Source: a virus | Strand: one strand, 5' to 3' | DNA: 38,167 nt | IMG/VR virus record: IMGVR_UViG_3300042006_000209 | Coordinates: 1-38,167 of that record | In this document: one piece after another, positions 29,171 to 35,928 of the stretch | Layout of the letters: each line of letters begins with the position of its first letter | Numbering within the stretch: the stretch's first letter is position 1 | Notes under the pieces: generated by a model | The model's database searches: none | What the model saw: the letters and a program-made list of their open reading frames with translations, nothing else | What the model was told of the DNA's origin: nothing | Position numbers and translations under genes: made by a program

Positions 29171-29437
29171 CTACGCCTGGGCGGGGCCGGGCGCAAGTTC
29201 TCGACGCGGCAGCCCGAAGACGTCGGCCACCATGTCGAGCACCGCTGACCCGCTGCCGACCTTCGACTCAGCGAACTGAAGCGAGCGGGCGAGGTCGTCA
29301 CGGGCTTGCGCGTACGGGTGGTGGGCGTGCTCCGCCACCCACCGCTTGACGTTCTCCGTCTCCAGGTAACTCCCGCTCGCGAGACTGCCGGGCGAGTAGT
29401 ACGGGCGCGGCGGACATCGGCACTGCTTGCTGTTCAT
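29171..29437 (-). CDS. Unknown small protein downstream of RecT
   Basis: 88 aa. A short Cys/Pro N-terminus (QCRCPPRPYYSPG) precedes helices (ENVKRWVAEHAHHPYAQARD) and an acidic end. The ATG at 29437 has SD AAGGAG. An upstream ATG at 29467 overlapping the RecT stop is possible but would bury this SD in coding. Not recognised. It is last in the recombination operon. Confidence 0.65.
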   Translation of the reverse strand: MNSKQCRCPPRPYYSPGSLASGSYLETENVKRWVAEHAHHPYAQARDDLARSLQFAESKVGSGSAVLDMVADVFGLPRRELAPGPAQA

Positions 29438-29463
29438 GACTGCTCCTTCGTTGTGCTGAGTTG

Positions 29464-30363
29464 TCATCCCTCGCTCCCGGGCTCGGGCGGCTGCGCGTCC
29501 GGGTGGGAGATGGGGAGGGGCGCGGCGGGCTCCGTCTGCGCGTCCTCGGGCGCCGCCTTCTTCTTCAGCGCCGACTTGAGTCCCTCCACGCCAGCGGCCG
29601 GCGTGACGGTGTGCGTCGCTTCTTCGTCCACGCCACGGGCCTCCGCGTCGACATCCGCCGCAAGCGCATCACGGAGCCGCGCCGTCTGCTCGCTGGCAGG
29701 GACGCCCAGCGTCTTGAAGGCGTTCTTGATAGTGGACTTCTTCACCATCTCCGGACGGTGCGGGCCGTTCCACGGCGTGTTCTTCCCCTTCGACGAAGCC
29801 TCCACGCGGGCGATGTCATCCGCGTACATCATGCCCTTGATGACGCGGGTGCCGTCCGGAAGCGTCACCCGCGTGTACGCCGCGATGATGTCCCCGCGCG
29901 AGTCCGCCGCCTTCCGAGGGACATACGGCTTGTGGTCCACGTGCGGGTCATCGCCCTCCGTAGGCACGAAGTGGTCCTTCTCGTGAACGAGCACGGGCGT
30001 CATGTCCTTCACCACGCCCGCCGTCACCGCCAGCATGACGAGGCCCTTAAACATGGGGACAAAGGTGCACTCGGTGCCGAAGGGCACCAGCGCGCCGTGC
30101 CCAAGCGGCCCCGCCGCCACGTCGATGCCTAGCTTCGCGGCCTTCATGACGGACAGGAGCACGGTGCCCGGCTCGCACTTCAGCAGAGAAGGCGTTTGCG
30201 CGAGGGCGAGGCGCACGGACTCCTTGAAGCGCTCCACGGGCATGTCCGGCGGGAGCAGATTCTCCAGTCGCGCCGCTCTGCGCTCCATGCTGCCCATGAT
30301 CTCCAGCATCGCCTTGTCAACGGGCGATAGCGCCTTGGTCTCGTTCTTCTGAATGGCGCTCAC
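29464..30363 (-). CDS. recT: RecT-family single-strand annealing protein
   Basis: 299 aa. After a short N-terminal part, PPDMPVERFKESVRLALAQT and CEPGTVLLSVMKAAKLGIDV are the RecT core; PFGTECTFVPMFKGLVMLA and the DIIAAYTRVTLPDGT segment continue it. RecT anneals complementary single strands exposed by its partner exonuclease, here the YqaJ protein coded just upstream. The acidic, Pro-rich C-terminus is likely disordered. GTG start overlapping the previous stop (GTGA). Confidence 0.92.
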   Translation of the reverse strand: MSAIQKNETKALSPVDKAMLEIMGSMERRAARLENLLPPDMPVERFKESVRLALAQTPSLLKCEPGTVLLSVMKAAKLGIDVAAGPLGHGALVPFGTECTFVPMFKGLVMLAVTAGVVKDMTPVLVHEKDHFVPTEGDDPHVDHKPYVPRKAADSRGDIIAAYTRVTLPDGTRVIKGMMYADDIARVEASSKGKNTPWNGPHRPEMVKKSTIKNAFKTLGVPASEQTARLRDALAADVDAEARGVDEEATHTVTPAAGVEGLKSALKKKAAPEDAQTEPAAPLPISHPDAQPPEPGSEG

Positions 30364-30581
30364 GTGTCGGACTCCTTTGCGACCACGTCTGCGCCAATCG
30401 TATCCATGAGGGCCCACGCGGTCTCACAGTTCGCGTCATCGCCGTTCAGATAAAACTCGCGCGCCGCCTTCTCGATGGCCTCCACCTCGGACAGGGCTTC
30501 GCGGCAAGCGCGCGACTGGTCCCCGCTCAGAGTCATACCCTGCATTTGCTGAATAATTCTCCTCAGATTCCTCGTGCTCAT
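30360..30581 (-). CDS. Small helical protein between YqaJ and RecT
   Basis: 73 aa, paralogue of the 81-aa protein at 28195 (shared MST start and EVEAIEKAA). Charged helices, one Cys pair. It overlaps both YqaJ (ATGA) and RecT (GTGA), so all three are translated together. SD AGGGAAG. It might adapt or regulate the recombination pair, but there is no direct evidence. Confidence 0.7.
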   Translation of the reverse strand: MSTRNLRRIIQQMQGMTLSGDQSRACREALSEVEAIEKAAREFYLNGDDANCETAWALMDTIGADVVAKESDT

Positions 30582-31576
30582 CGCTTCCCTTTCGTGATGG
30601 CGCGGGGGATAAACGGCCTCGCGCCCTCGCTCGTCTTCGTGCACATCCTCAACAACGCCTCTGTCCTGCGTCTGAACCCTGAGCCCTTCGTTGCCACCGC
30701 CGCCCGAAACGCCTTCACGTCTACCGCCTCGCGACCCTTGCTCTGCTTCCAGTCGATGCGAGACATGGTCGTCTCCTCCGGGAGCCCCTTGACGCCCGGA
30801 GCGCCGCCAACCAGCAGCTTCGCCCGCGCCTCCCAGAGCGCCAGTCGGTCGGCTGCGGCGCTCTCCTCGACGTAGGCACGCAGGTACTCCTCCAGCACGG
30901 CCTGCGACTCGGCGGGCAGCGTGGTGAAGTCGAGGTGGTTGTCGGTCTCGTGCTTGCGGAAGTGCCGCGACACGGCCGGAAGGTCGGCTGCCGTCACCTC
31001 GGGCGGTTTGCCCGTGACGACGTAGTCCCTCCAGAAGCGCTCGGCATGCTCCACCATCAGCCCCTCGACCTCCGCGTCACGCCGGACGTGGTAGAGGCGC
31101 GGCTTGCCGTCCAGCACCGCGAACACGTCCGCGCGCTCCATCTCCAACGCGGCGAGTTGCCAGAGCACCTGTGGCAGGTACCACGGCGGCACCTCATCCG
31201 TCTCCGGCTCGCCCCACCCCGCCGCGCTCCCCGGCATCTTCACTTCCAGCGCGCGAACGTCGTCCCGGAAGTGGGCCACCCCGTCCGGCGTGGCGATGAC
31301 GAGGGGATTGCGCCGCGACACCACGGTGCCGGGTTGCTCCACCTTCAGGGCTCCGGTGCGGTGGGCGTACCACTGGCGGGCGCCGTCCTCCAGGAACGTC
31401 CCGCGCTCCATGTCCTCGGTGACGTCCTTCGGCGTGTCCCGCCCCATCTTCGCGCTCCACACCTCGAAGGGCGTCGAGAAGGACGGGATGCCGAGCACCG
31501 GTGCCATGAGGGCACAGACGTCTGTGCCCGTGATGCCCGTACGTCGAATGCGGCGCTGCTCGTCGGTTAGCGCCAT
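30578..31576 (-). CDS. YqaJ-family recombination exonuclease
   Basis: 332 aa, a lambda-exonuclease-type (PD-(D/E)xK) nuclease that resects double-strand ends for RecT. RRTGITGTD is at 11-19. The catalytic core is IATPDGV (Asp98) and ALEVKMPG (Glu111, Lys113), with YLPQVLWQ (133-140) as the conserved Gln motif. The start was set at the ATG of MALTDEQ; the open frame continues upstream into the neighbour. It overlaps the next gene (ATGA). This is a Red-like system. Confidence 0.92.
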   Translation of the reverse strand: MALTDEQRRIRRTGITGTDVCALMAPVLGIPSFSTPFEVWSAKMGRDTPKDVTEDMERGTFLEDGARQWYAHRTGALKVEQPGTVVSRRNPLVIATPDGVAHFRDDVRALEVKMPGSAAGWGEPETDEVPPWYLPQVLWQLAALEMERADVFAVLDGKPRLYHVRRDAEVEGLMVEHAERFWRDYVVTGKPPEVTAADLPAVSRHFRKHETDNHLDFTTLPAESQAVLEEYLRAYVEESAAADRLALWEARAKLLVGGAPGVKGLPEETTMSRIDWKQSKGREAVDVKAFRAAVATKGSGFRRRTEALLRMCTKTSEGARPFIPRAITKGKR

Positions 31577-31740
31577 CGTCGCGCCTCGTCTCGATTTCTG
31601 GTCGCATCCTGTTCCCTCACGAAGCAGGGGCCGCACAGGTAGTCACCGAACATCGCCGGCACGCACTCACAGTGCTCGCACACCGTGTCCGTCACCGCCG
31701 CAAGCAGGAACGCCCGCGCCTTCCGGTTCATGAGCTTCAT
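31567..31740 (-). CDS. Small zinc-finger-like protein
   Basis: 57 aa. CEHCEC (~20-25) and CGPC (~35-38) give two Cys pairs, a complete small zinc ribbon. A basic end follows (RNRDEARRWR). The ATG overlaps the upstream stop, and the gene runs ten bases into the YqaJ gene. The role is unknown. Confidence 0.6.
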   Translation of the reverse strand: MKLMNRKARAFLLAAVTDTVCEHCECVPAMFGDYLCGPCFVREQDATRNRDEARRWR

Positions 31741-32033
31741 GGCGTCCCGCCTTCCTCGCACGCTCGATCCCACGCCGCGTCGCTCTCCATGCCGCTAGCC
31801 ACCAGCGCCATCCACCGGTCATTGACGCGCTGGTCCTCGCGCAGACCGGCGTAGGTGTCGGCCGGCACGTCGTGGCCGGCGGCGCGGTGTTGATCGAGGT
31901 GGGCAACCATCTCAGCGGTGGTGGTTGAAACGAACGTCGACGGTCCCGGTAGGTCGCACATGCAGCACTCTAACTGCCCGCCGACCGACAGAAACACGTA
32001 GACGTCACAGTACGACTTCCGCGCGTAACTCAT
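31737..32033 (-). CDS. Conserved small phage protein with C2H2-like site
   Basis: 98 aa. It opens with SYCDVYVFLSVGGQLECCMC and has AHLDQHRAAGH; two Cys and two His are spaced as in a zinc finger. I recall similar DVYVY...LECCxC...HLxxH proteins in phages of GC-rich bacteria. The helical C-terminus is acidic. ATGA overlaps on both sides. The function is unknown. Confidence 0.7.
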   Translation of the reverse strand: MSYARKSYCDVYVFLSVGGQLECCMCDLPGPSTFVSTTTAEMVAHLDQHRAAGHDVPADTYAGLREDQRVNDRWMALVASGMESDAAWDRACEEGGTP

Positions 32034-32323
32034 GCCCCACCCCTATCATCCGGTCCTGACACGCCCGCGTCGCGAAGCACGGCCTTGGCGCGACACCCGA
32101 AGCATGAGCCGCAATCGTCCGGGACTCGGTACCTCGTGCACCCCGTCGCATCGGTGAGTAGGCGCGCCATGCGCTGCGCCTGCGCCACGAGCCGGAGCGT
32201 CGCCTTTCGCTGCTCCTCCGGCCCGATGATGTCCGCGCAAACCATCCCGTCGAAGAAGTAGACGCAGTCCGCTCGCTCGTTCACGCGCACGGGCTCGGAG
32301 AGGATGTCCTCTGTCTTGCTCAT
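32030..32323 (-). CDS. Unknown protein with C-terminal Cys cluster
   Basis: 97 aa. An N-terminal beta part (ERADCVYFFDGMVCADIIG) and a helix precede GCTRYRVPDDCGSCFGCRAK (~61-80), with four Cys in ~17 residues, a likely zinc or iron-sulfur site. Coupled by ATGA to both neighbours. Not recognised. Confidence 0.65.
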   Translation of the reverse strand: MSKTEDILSEPVRVNERADCVYFFDGMVCADIIGPEEQRKATLRLVAQAQRMARLLTDATGCTRYRVPDDCGSCFGCRAKAVLRDAGVSGPDDRGGA

Positions 32324-32568
32324 TGCGCGTCCTCCACGAGCGTCCCGTACTGGGCGCTCTCCATCGCCTCAAGCGCCTCAGCCAGGGCCTTGTACGTGGG
32401 GTGGCGCTCCCAATTCTTCTGCCACCGATCCATCCACCTGTGCCACTTCGCGTCGCGCGGATACGGTGACGTGTCCCAGCATGCAGAGCACAGGCCCCAC
32501 CCGTACATGTTGTTTGGGTCCATGTCGTCCTCGTCCCCGCACCGGATGCAGCGAAGGCGCTGAATCAC
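32320..32568 (-). CDS. Zinc-ribbon protein
   Basis: 82 aa. RCIRCGDED (CxxC at 7-10) and GLCSACWD (CxxC at ~27-30) form a classic four-Cys ribbon. A Trp-rich helical part follows (KWHRWMDRWQKNWERH). Likely nucleic-acid or protein binding. Overlaps both neighbours by four bases. Confidence 0.7.
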   Translation of the reverse strand: MIQRLRCIRCGDEDDMDPNNMYGWGLCSACWDTSPYPRDAKWHRWMDRWQKNWERHPTYKALAEALEAMESAQYGTLVEDAQ

Positions 32569-32762
32569 GGCATCTCCTTCAGCGCCTCGCGCAGCGCGGA
32601 CTCCGGGACGGCGTGGGCTGCGCGCGCAGCGGCCTGAGACAGCGTCCCGTCACGCACGTCCGACACCGCGCGCTTGAAGCGCTTCTTCATCGCCGCCTCG
32701 TTCTCCAACTTGAGGCGGTGGGCGCTGTCCACGTCCAACAGCCTGTCCTCGGGCGTGCTCAT
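32565..32762 (-). CDS. Small HTH-like protein
   Basis: 65 aa. A charged N-terminal helix (RLKLENEAAMKKRFKRAV) is followed by GTLSQAAARAAHAVPESALR, which resembles a Psq-type helix-turn-helix. It might bind DNA. ATGA overlaps on both sides. Moderate confidence in the fold. Confidence 0.6.
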   Translation of the reverse strand: MSTPEDRLLDVDSAHRLKLENEAAMKKRFKRAVSDVRDGTLSQAAARAAHAVPESALREALKEMP

Positions 32763-33109
32763 GAAATCACCCCGGCCTTGCGGAGGGCGTCCCGCGCCTG
32801 CGAGCACTCCGACAAGCACATGGCCCGCCCCGTCCGCCAGCACGCCTCCGTGTGCCAGACGTCCGCATCGCCATTCGGCTCCACGGCAAAGCGGCCACAG
32901 CCCAACAACGCCCGCGCCATCGCCGGAGCGGCGGCTAAGAAGACAGCCACACCCTCCGCTTCCTCGTGCTGCGGCACGCTGTACCGACCATCCGACTTGT
33001 ACGCCACGTAAACGACAGCGACCGACCGCCCCGTCTCGTCACGAATCTCCGGCCGGTGGTTGGGACTCTCCTTGTGCACCACCAGCGTCATCTCATGCGG
33101 CTTCGCCAT
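32759..33109 (-). CDS. First gene of the early minus operon, unknown function
   Basis: 116 aa. A beta-rich middle (ETGRSVAVVYVAYKSDGRY), an Ala-rich helix, and a C-terminal segment DVWHTEACWRTGRAMCLSEC with three Cys and a His (possible metal site). SD GGGGAGG before the ATG at 33109. Its mRNA leader contains the GTGG-loop hairpin 33121-33134. As the promoter-proximal gene it should be expressed first. Not recognised. Confidence 0.7.
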   Translation of the reverse strand: MAKPHEMTLVVHKESPNHRPEIRDETGRSVAVVYVAYKSDGRYSVPQHEEAEGVAVFLAAAPAMARALLGCGRFAVEPNGDADVWHTEACWRTGRAMCLSECSQARDALRKAGVIS

Positions 33110-33120
33110 GTCGCCTCCCC

Positions 33121-33134
33121 GCGCACCACTGCGC
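33121..33134 (-). other. 5' leader hairpin with GTGG loop
   Basis: On the minus strand GCGCA-GTGG-TGCGC, five pairs, starting a few bases after the predicted start of the early minus transcript and ending before SD GGGGAGG. Confidence 0.5.
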
Positions 33135-33144
33135 GAACGACTTA

Positions 33145-33173
33145 TCTCTACGCTTCGGTCGGTCACGCGTCAA
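33145..33173 (-). promoter_or_regulatory. Early minus-strand promoter
   Basis: -35 TTGACG (33173-33168), 17-base spacer, -10 TAGAGA (33150-33145). It should drive the recombination operon from 33109. It is back to back with the plus promoter of the HTH gene. Confidence 0.65.
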
Positions 33174-33177
33174 TATC

Positions 33178-33206
33178 TTGCGCCATTCTTTCTTTCGGTG
33201 CATCTT
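33178..33206 (+). promoter_or_regulatory. Candidate leaderless promoter of the HTH gene
   Basis: TTGCGC (33178-33183), 17-base spacer, CATCTT (33201-33206), then six bases to the ATG at 33213. Both boxes are weak, as is usual for repressor-maintenance promoters. There is no SD before the ATG. Confidence 0.4.
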
Positions 33207-33212
33207 CTCCCC

Positions 33213-33434
33213 ATGCCCAAGCCAACCAGAGATGAAGTGCTCGCCGCCCGCCTGCGACAGTGTCGCGCGGTCGCCAACCTCACGCAGCAAGACGTCGCAG
33301 ATCGCATGCGCTTCGAGCACCGGGCCATCGTCTCCAACCTGGAGACTGGGCGGCGCTCGGTGAAGGTCACCGAACTGATGGACCTTGCCCGCCTCTACAA
33401 GGTGTCGCCGGACTCTCTGCTGGAGGGGCTGTGA
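33213..33434 (+). CDS. HTH repressor-like protein
   Basis: 73 aa, nearly all one HTH_3/XRE domain. LRQCRAVANLTQQDVADRMR (~13-32) and the recognition region HRAIVSNLETGRRS, then KVTELMDLARLYKVSPDSLL. It is smaller than CI-type repressors and has no self-cleavage domain. It faces the early minus operon across a 103-bp gap and heads the replication operon, so it is placed to choose between them. It lacks an SD and may be translated from a leaderless mRNA. Confidence 0.88.
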   Translation: MPKPTRDEVLAARLRQCRAVANLTQQDVADRMRFEHRAIVSNLETGRRSVKVTELMDLARLYKVSPDSLLEGL

Positions 33435-33706
33435 TGACAACGCCACGCCCCGTGAAGGTGGCGACCGTCTACGACAAGACCCGCCCCGATGGTGAACAGA
33501 CCGTGGCCGAGATGCAGGGCGTTGACGTCGACGGACGCGGCTTCGTCGTCTTCACGTGCCAGCAGTCTCAACCCGGAGTCAGTGTTCTGTCGAAGCAGCA
33601 CGCCATCGAATTCGCGTCCTGCCTGCTGATGCTGGCACTCGGACTCCCGGGGGACGTGCCGGCCGGCGACTGCGGCGTGGCCACCGAAACACCGGAGGAG
33701 TCGTGA
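33434..33706 (+). CDS. Unknown small protein
   Basis: 90 aa. The beta-rich first half (PRPVKVATVYDKTRPDGEQT, DGRGFVVFTCQQSQPG) and a short helix with hydrophobic face (AIEFASCLLMLALGLPG) suggest a compact fold. Not recognised. TGATG overlap with the HTH gene implies they are always made together. Confidence 0.65.
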   Translation: MTTPRPVKVATVYDKTRPDGEQTVAEMQGVDVDGRGFVVFTCQQSQPGVSVLSKQHAIEFASCLLMLALGLPGDVPAGDCGVATETPEES

Positions 33707-33915
33707 TGCCTTCCAGCGTCTTTGTCCGCGAGAATGGCGTGCTGATGGTGTTGTGGGCGCACTCCTGCGGTCACCTGTCGATGAAGGTTCCCTATGCGAC
33801 CCGCGCGCAAGCCGAATCCGTGCGCGCGGCGTGGGAGTCCCGCCCGTGCTGGGAGTGCCGCGTCTCTGCCGAGGCCGCTCGCCTGCGCGGCCCAAACCCC
33901 TGCGGAGGTGCGTGA
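33706..33915 (+). CDS. Small zinc-binding-like protein
   Basis: 69 aa. WAHSCGHLSMKVPY and RPCWECRVS (CxxC), with His residues, give a Cys/His set typical of a small treble-clef or ribbon; PNPCGGA ends it. Function unknown. TGATG overlap with the preceding gene. Confidence 0.6.
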   Translation: MPSSVFVRENGVLMVLWAHSCGHLSMKVPYATRAQAESVRAAWESRPCWECRVSAEAARLRGPNPCGGA

Positions 33916-33916
33916 C

Positions 33917-34756
33917 GTGACCGAGCCGTTTGACATCGAAGGCCCAGCGCTAATTAGCTTTAGTGGTGGAAAAACGTCGGCCGCGATGACGACCCTTGCT
34001 GTTCGCCGGGGCCTGCGGCGCAACGTTCATATCGTTTTCGCCAACACCGGGAAGGAACGTGAAGAGACCCTTCTTTTTGTGAAGCGCTGCCAGGACTACT
34101 GGGGTGTTCCCGTGACGTGGTTGGAGTGGGACGGGAATGACGGCCCCGGATTCAGGATCGTCGACTTCGAGACCGCGAACCGCAATGGCGAACCGTTTGC
34201 GCGGCTGCTTGAACGGCGTCGCGTACTCCCAAATGTCACCCAGCGATTTTGCACGCAAGAGTTGAAGATTCGCCCCATGCGCGACCACATGAAGTCCCTT
34301 GGTTACGAGCACTGGACTAACGTGGTTGGCTTACGGGCCGATGAACCTAGCCGCATCGCGCGGCAGCGCTCATCAGAGGGGCGAGAACGCTGGGACCTTC
34401 GTTTCCCCCTCGCCGAGAGTGGCATCACCGTTCACGATGTGCGGCGCTTCTGGCAGGCCATGCCATTTACACTGGAGTTGGAGCCATGGGAGGGCAATTG
34501 CGACCTTTGTTTCCTCAAGCAGCCTCAGACCCGCGCCAGCATCATGCGCGTCCGCCCCGACCTCGCCACATGGTGGATTGAGCAAGAGGCGATTGCCGCA
34601 ACCAGACCCAGCGTCGCACCTCGTTCTGCGCGTTTTGTCGACCCCTCAACAACTCCTGGATACGCTGCACTGCTGAAGCGCGCACAGACTCAGGGAGAAC
34701 TGTTTGCGCCAGCGTCGGATGAGCTCGTCGACTGCAACTGCACGGAGACTGCATGA
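33917..34756 (+). CDS. PAPS-reductase-family (PP-loop) protein
   Basis: 279 aa. SFSGGKTS (14-21) is the PP-loop that binds and activates ATP or an adenylyl group. NTGKEREET (43-51) is the usual next motif. RFCTQELKIRP (110-120) has the conserved Cys; CDLC (195-198) adds a pair that could hold an Fe-S cluster. Relatives make or use activated sulfur (PAPS reductase, DndC, tRNA thiolases). The phage substrate is unknown; nucleic-acid thiolation or host sulfur metabolism are options. GTG start with SD GGAGGTG. The base composition looks more AT-rich than its neighbours. Confidence 0.85.
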   Translation: MTEPFDIEGPALISFSGGKTSAAMTTLAVRRGLRRNVHIVFANTGKEREETLLFVKRCQDYWGVPVTWLEWDGNDGPGFRIVDFETANRNGEPFARLLERRRVLPNVTQRFCTQELKIRPMRDHMKSLGYEHWTNVVGLRADEPSRIARQRSSEGRERWDLRFPLAESGITVHDVRRFWQAMPFTLELEPWEGNCDLCFLKQPQTRASIMRVRPDLATWWIEQEAIAATRPSVAPRSARFVDPSTTPGYAALLKRAQTQGELFAPASDELVDCNCTETA

Positions 34757-35115
34757 CAACGCTCAACAACGGGCGGCCCCTGCCGTGGCACGACACGGCG
34801 ACGTGCGAAGAGGCTGGGTGCGGATGCCACATGGTGCCCGTTTCCGACATGCCCAACGGCTACAGCGGCCCACCCGGAAGCCGTATTGCCTGCTCGGCCT
34901 GCGGCACCGCCCGAGTCGGCACGCCCGAGGACGTGGACAAGACGCTCCGTGCCCACCGTGCGTGGACGCTGTACGAGGCCGGCACCATCCACCACGACAG
35001 AGGGTGTGCCCGCTGCAACGACCCCCTCCCTCTGGACCGCGAGCGCCTGTGCGCCCCGTGCGTCGAGAAGGACAATACCGCGCGGCAGGCGTCGCTGTTC
35101 CCGGGAGGCGTGTGA
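34753..35115 (+). CDS. Cys-rich (zinc-binding) small protein
   Basis: 120 aa. Cys are grouped as TCEEAGCGCH (18-25), ACSACG (46-51) and GCARCNDP...LCAPCVEK (~84-103), enough for two zinc sites; the last resembles a phage zinc ribbon. It overlaps the PP-loop gene by four bases, so it may be a partner, but this is only proximity. Confidence 0.65.
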   Translation: MTTLNNGRPLPWHDTATCEEAGCGCHMVPVSDMPNGYSGPPGSRIACSACGTARVGTPEDVDKTLRAHRAWTLYEAGTIHHDRGCARCNDPLPLDRERLCAPCVEKDNTARQASLFPGGV

Positions 35116-35303
35116 TGTCCAAGGCGCACATTTGGAGTTATCCCGACGTGTCGGGTGTGAAGCACTGTCTATATGACGGCTGTGCCGTCCGCGTGCGTCG
35201 CGCCTATGCGGAATGGCAGCGTCGGAAGAGCGCGCACTGGGTCAGCATCCTTGCCGCCGACATCCCCGCGTGCTCGGGGGAAGCGCCGCCGTTCACCCCG
35301 TGA
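35115..35303 (+). CDS. Unknown small protein
   Basis: 62 aa. Aromatic and Cys residues (IWSYPDVSGVKHCLYDGCAV), then a basic helix (RVRRAYAEWQRRKSAHW). Not recognised. Its start overlaps the upstream stop (TGATG). Confidence 0.6.
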   Translation: MSKAHIWSYPDVSGVKHCLYDGCAVRVRRAYAEWQRRKSAHWVSILAADIPACSGEAPPFTP

Positions 35304-35309
35304 AAGAAG

Positions 35310-35687
35310 TTGCCTTCCGAGCACGCAGGCAGTACCTCCCCTCACGTCGCACGGCTGCTTCGGCAGGTCTCACCCGTGCTATTCAACTTCAGCTCCAGCC
35401 CATCGGAGCCGCCGGCCCCTTCGAGCGTGAGACCTCGGAGCGGGCCGGTGCCATTTATGGCGCGTTCCTCTGCTTTGCCGAAGTGGGAGAAGCACAGCCC
35501 CTCACATCTCTCTCTGTCCGTTCGAGGACGCACCGTCCACCTGAAGAAGTCAAATGGCGAGTGGCAACCCGAGTTGGACAACGGCGAGAAGTACCGCGAC
35601 ACGTTCACCACCATCAGCCGCGCCAAGTTTGCGGCTACCGCGTGGCTCAGCATGACGCTCTCCGTCGTATCCCGGGGCGAGGGCTGA
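35310..35687 (+). CDS. Unknown protein, start uncertain
   Basis: 125 aa if it starts at TTG 35310; 76 aa if it starts at ATG 35457. The C-terminal part (LSLSVRGRTVHLKKSNGEWQ, then KYRDTFTTISRAKFAATAWL) has consistent GC-rich third positions and is surely coded. A GTG in another frame at 35300 overlaps the previous stop and also stays open, but its codon use decays after ~35480. A small frameshift or overlapping genes are possible. Confidence 0.5.
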   Translation: MPSEHAGSTSPHVARLLRQVSPVLFNFSSSPSEPPAPSSVRPRSGPVPFMARSSALPKWEKHSPSHLSLSVRGRTVHLKKSNGEWQPELDNGEKYRDTFTTISRAKFAATAWLSMTLSVVSRGEG

Positions 35688-35688
35688 C

Positions 35689-35928
35689 ATGGGGGCTGTC
35701 AACCTTGAGGCGAAGGCGGCGGTGGACATCTGGCGGCTGCACATCGGCCGAATGCCCCGCGCGCTGGAGCGGCAGATCTACTACCTCGTCGGCAAGTACG
35801 GGCAGCCACGCGTGGTGGAGGCAATGGAGGTGGTGCGCAAATCCGGGCACCGCCGCACCGCGCCGCGCGTGACCCTGTTCCACGCCTTCCTTGGCGAGCC
35901 CATGCCCACCTGCGAGGAGCTCGCCTAA
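35689..35928 (+). CDS. Unknown helical protein in replication operon
   Basis: 79 aa. Two long helices (KAAVDIWRLHIGRMPRALER and VVEAMEVVRKSGH) are followed by a short hydrophobic end. Not recognised; it may be a small replication accessory given its neighbours. It shares one base with the initiator gene start. Confidence 0.65.
   Translation: MGAVNLEAKAAVDIWRLHIGRMPRALERQIYYLVGKYGQPRVVEAMEVVRKSGHRRTAPRVTLFHAFLGEPMPTCEELA

Noticed and set aside
35213-35872. 219-aa open frame overlapping two plus-strand genes
   Set aside because: Codon use fails after ~35480 and it conflicts with the genes at 35310 and 35689.
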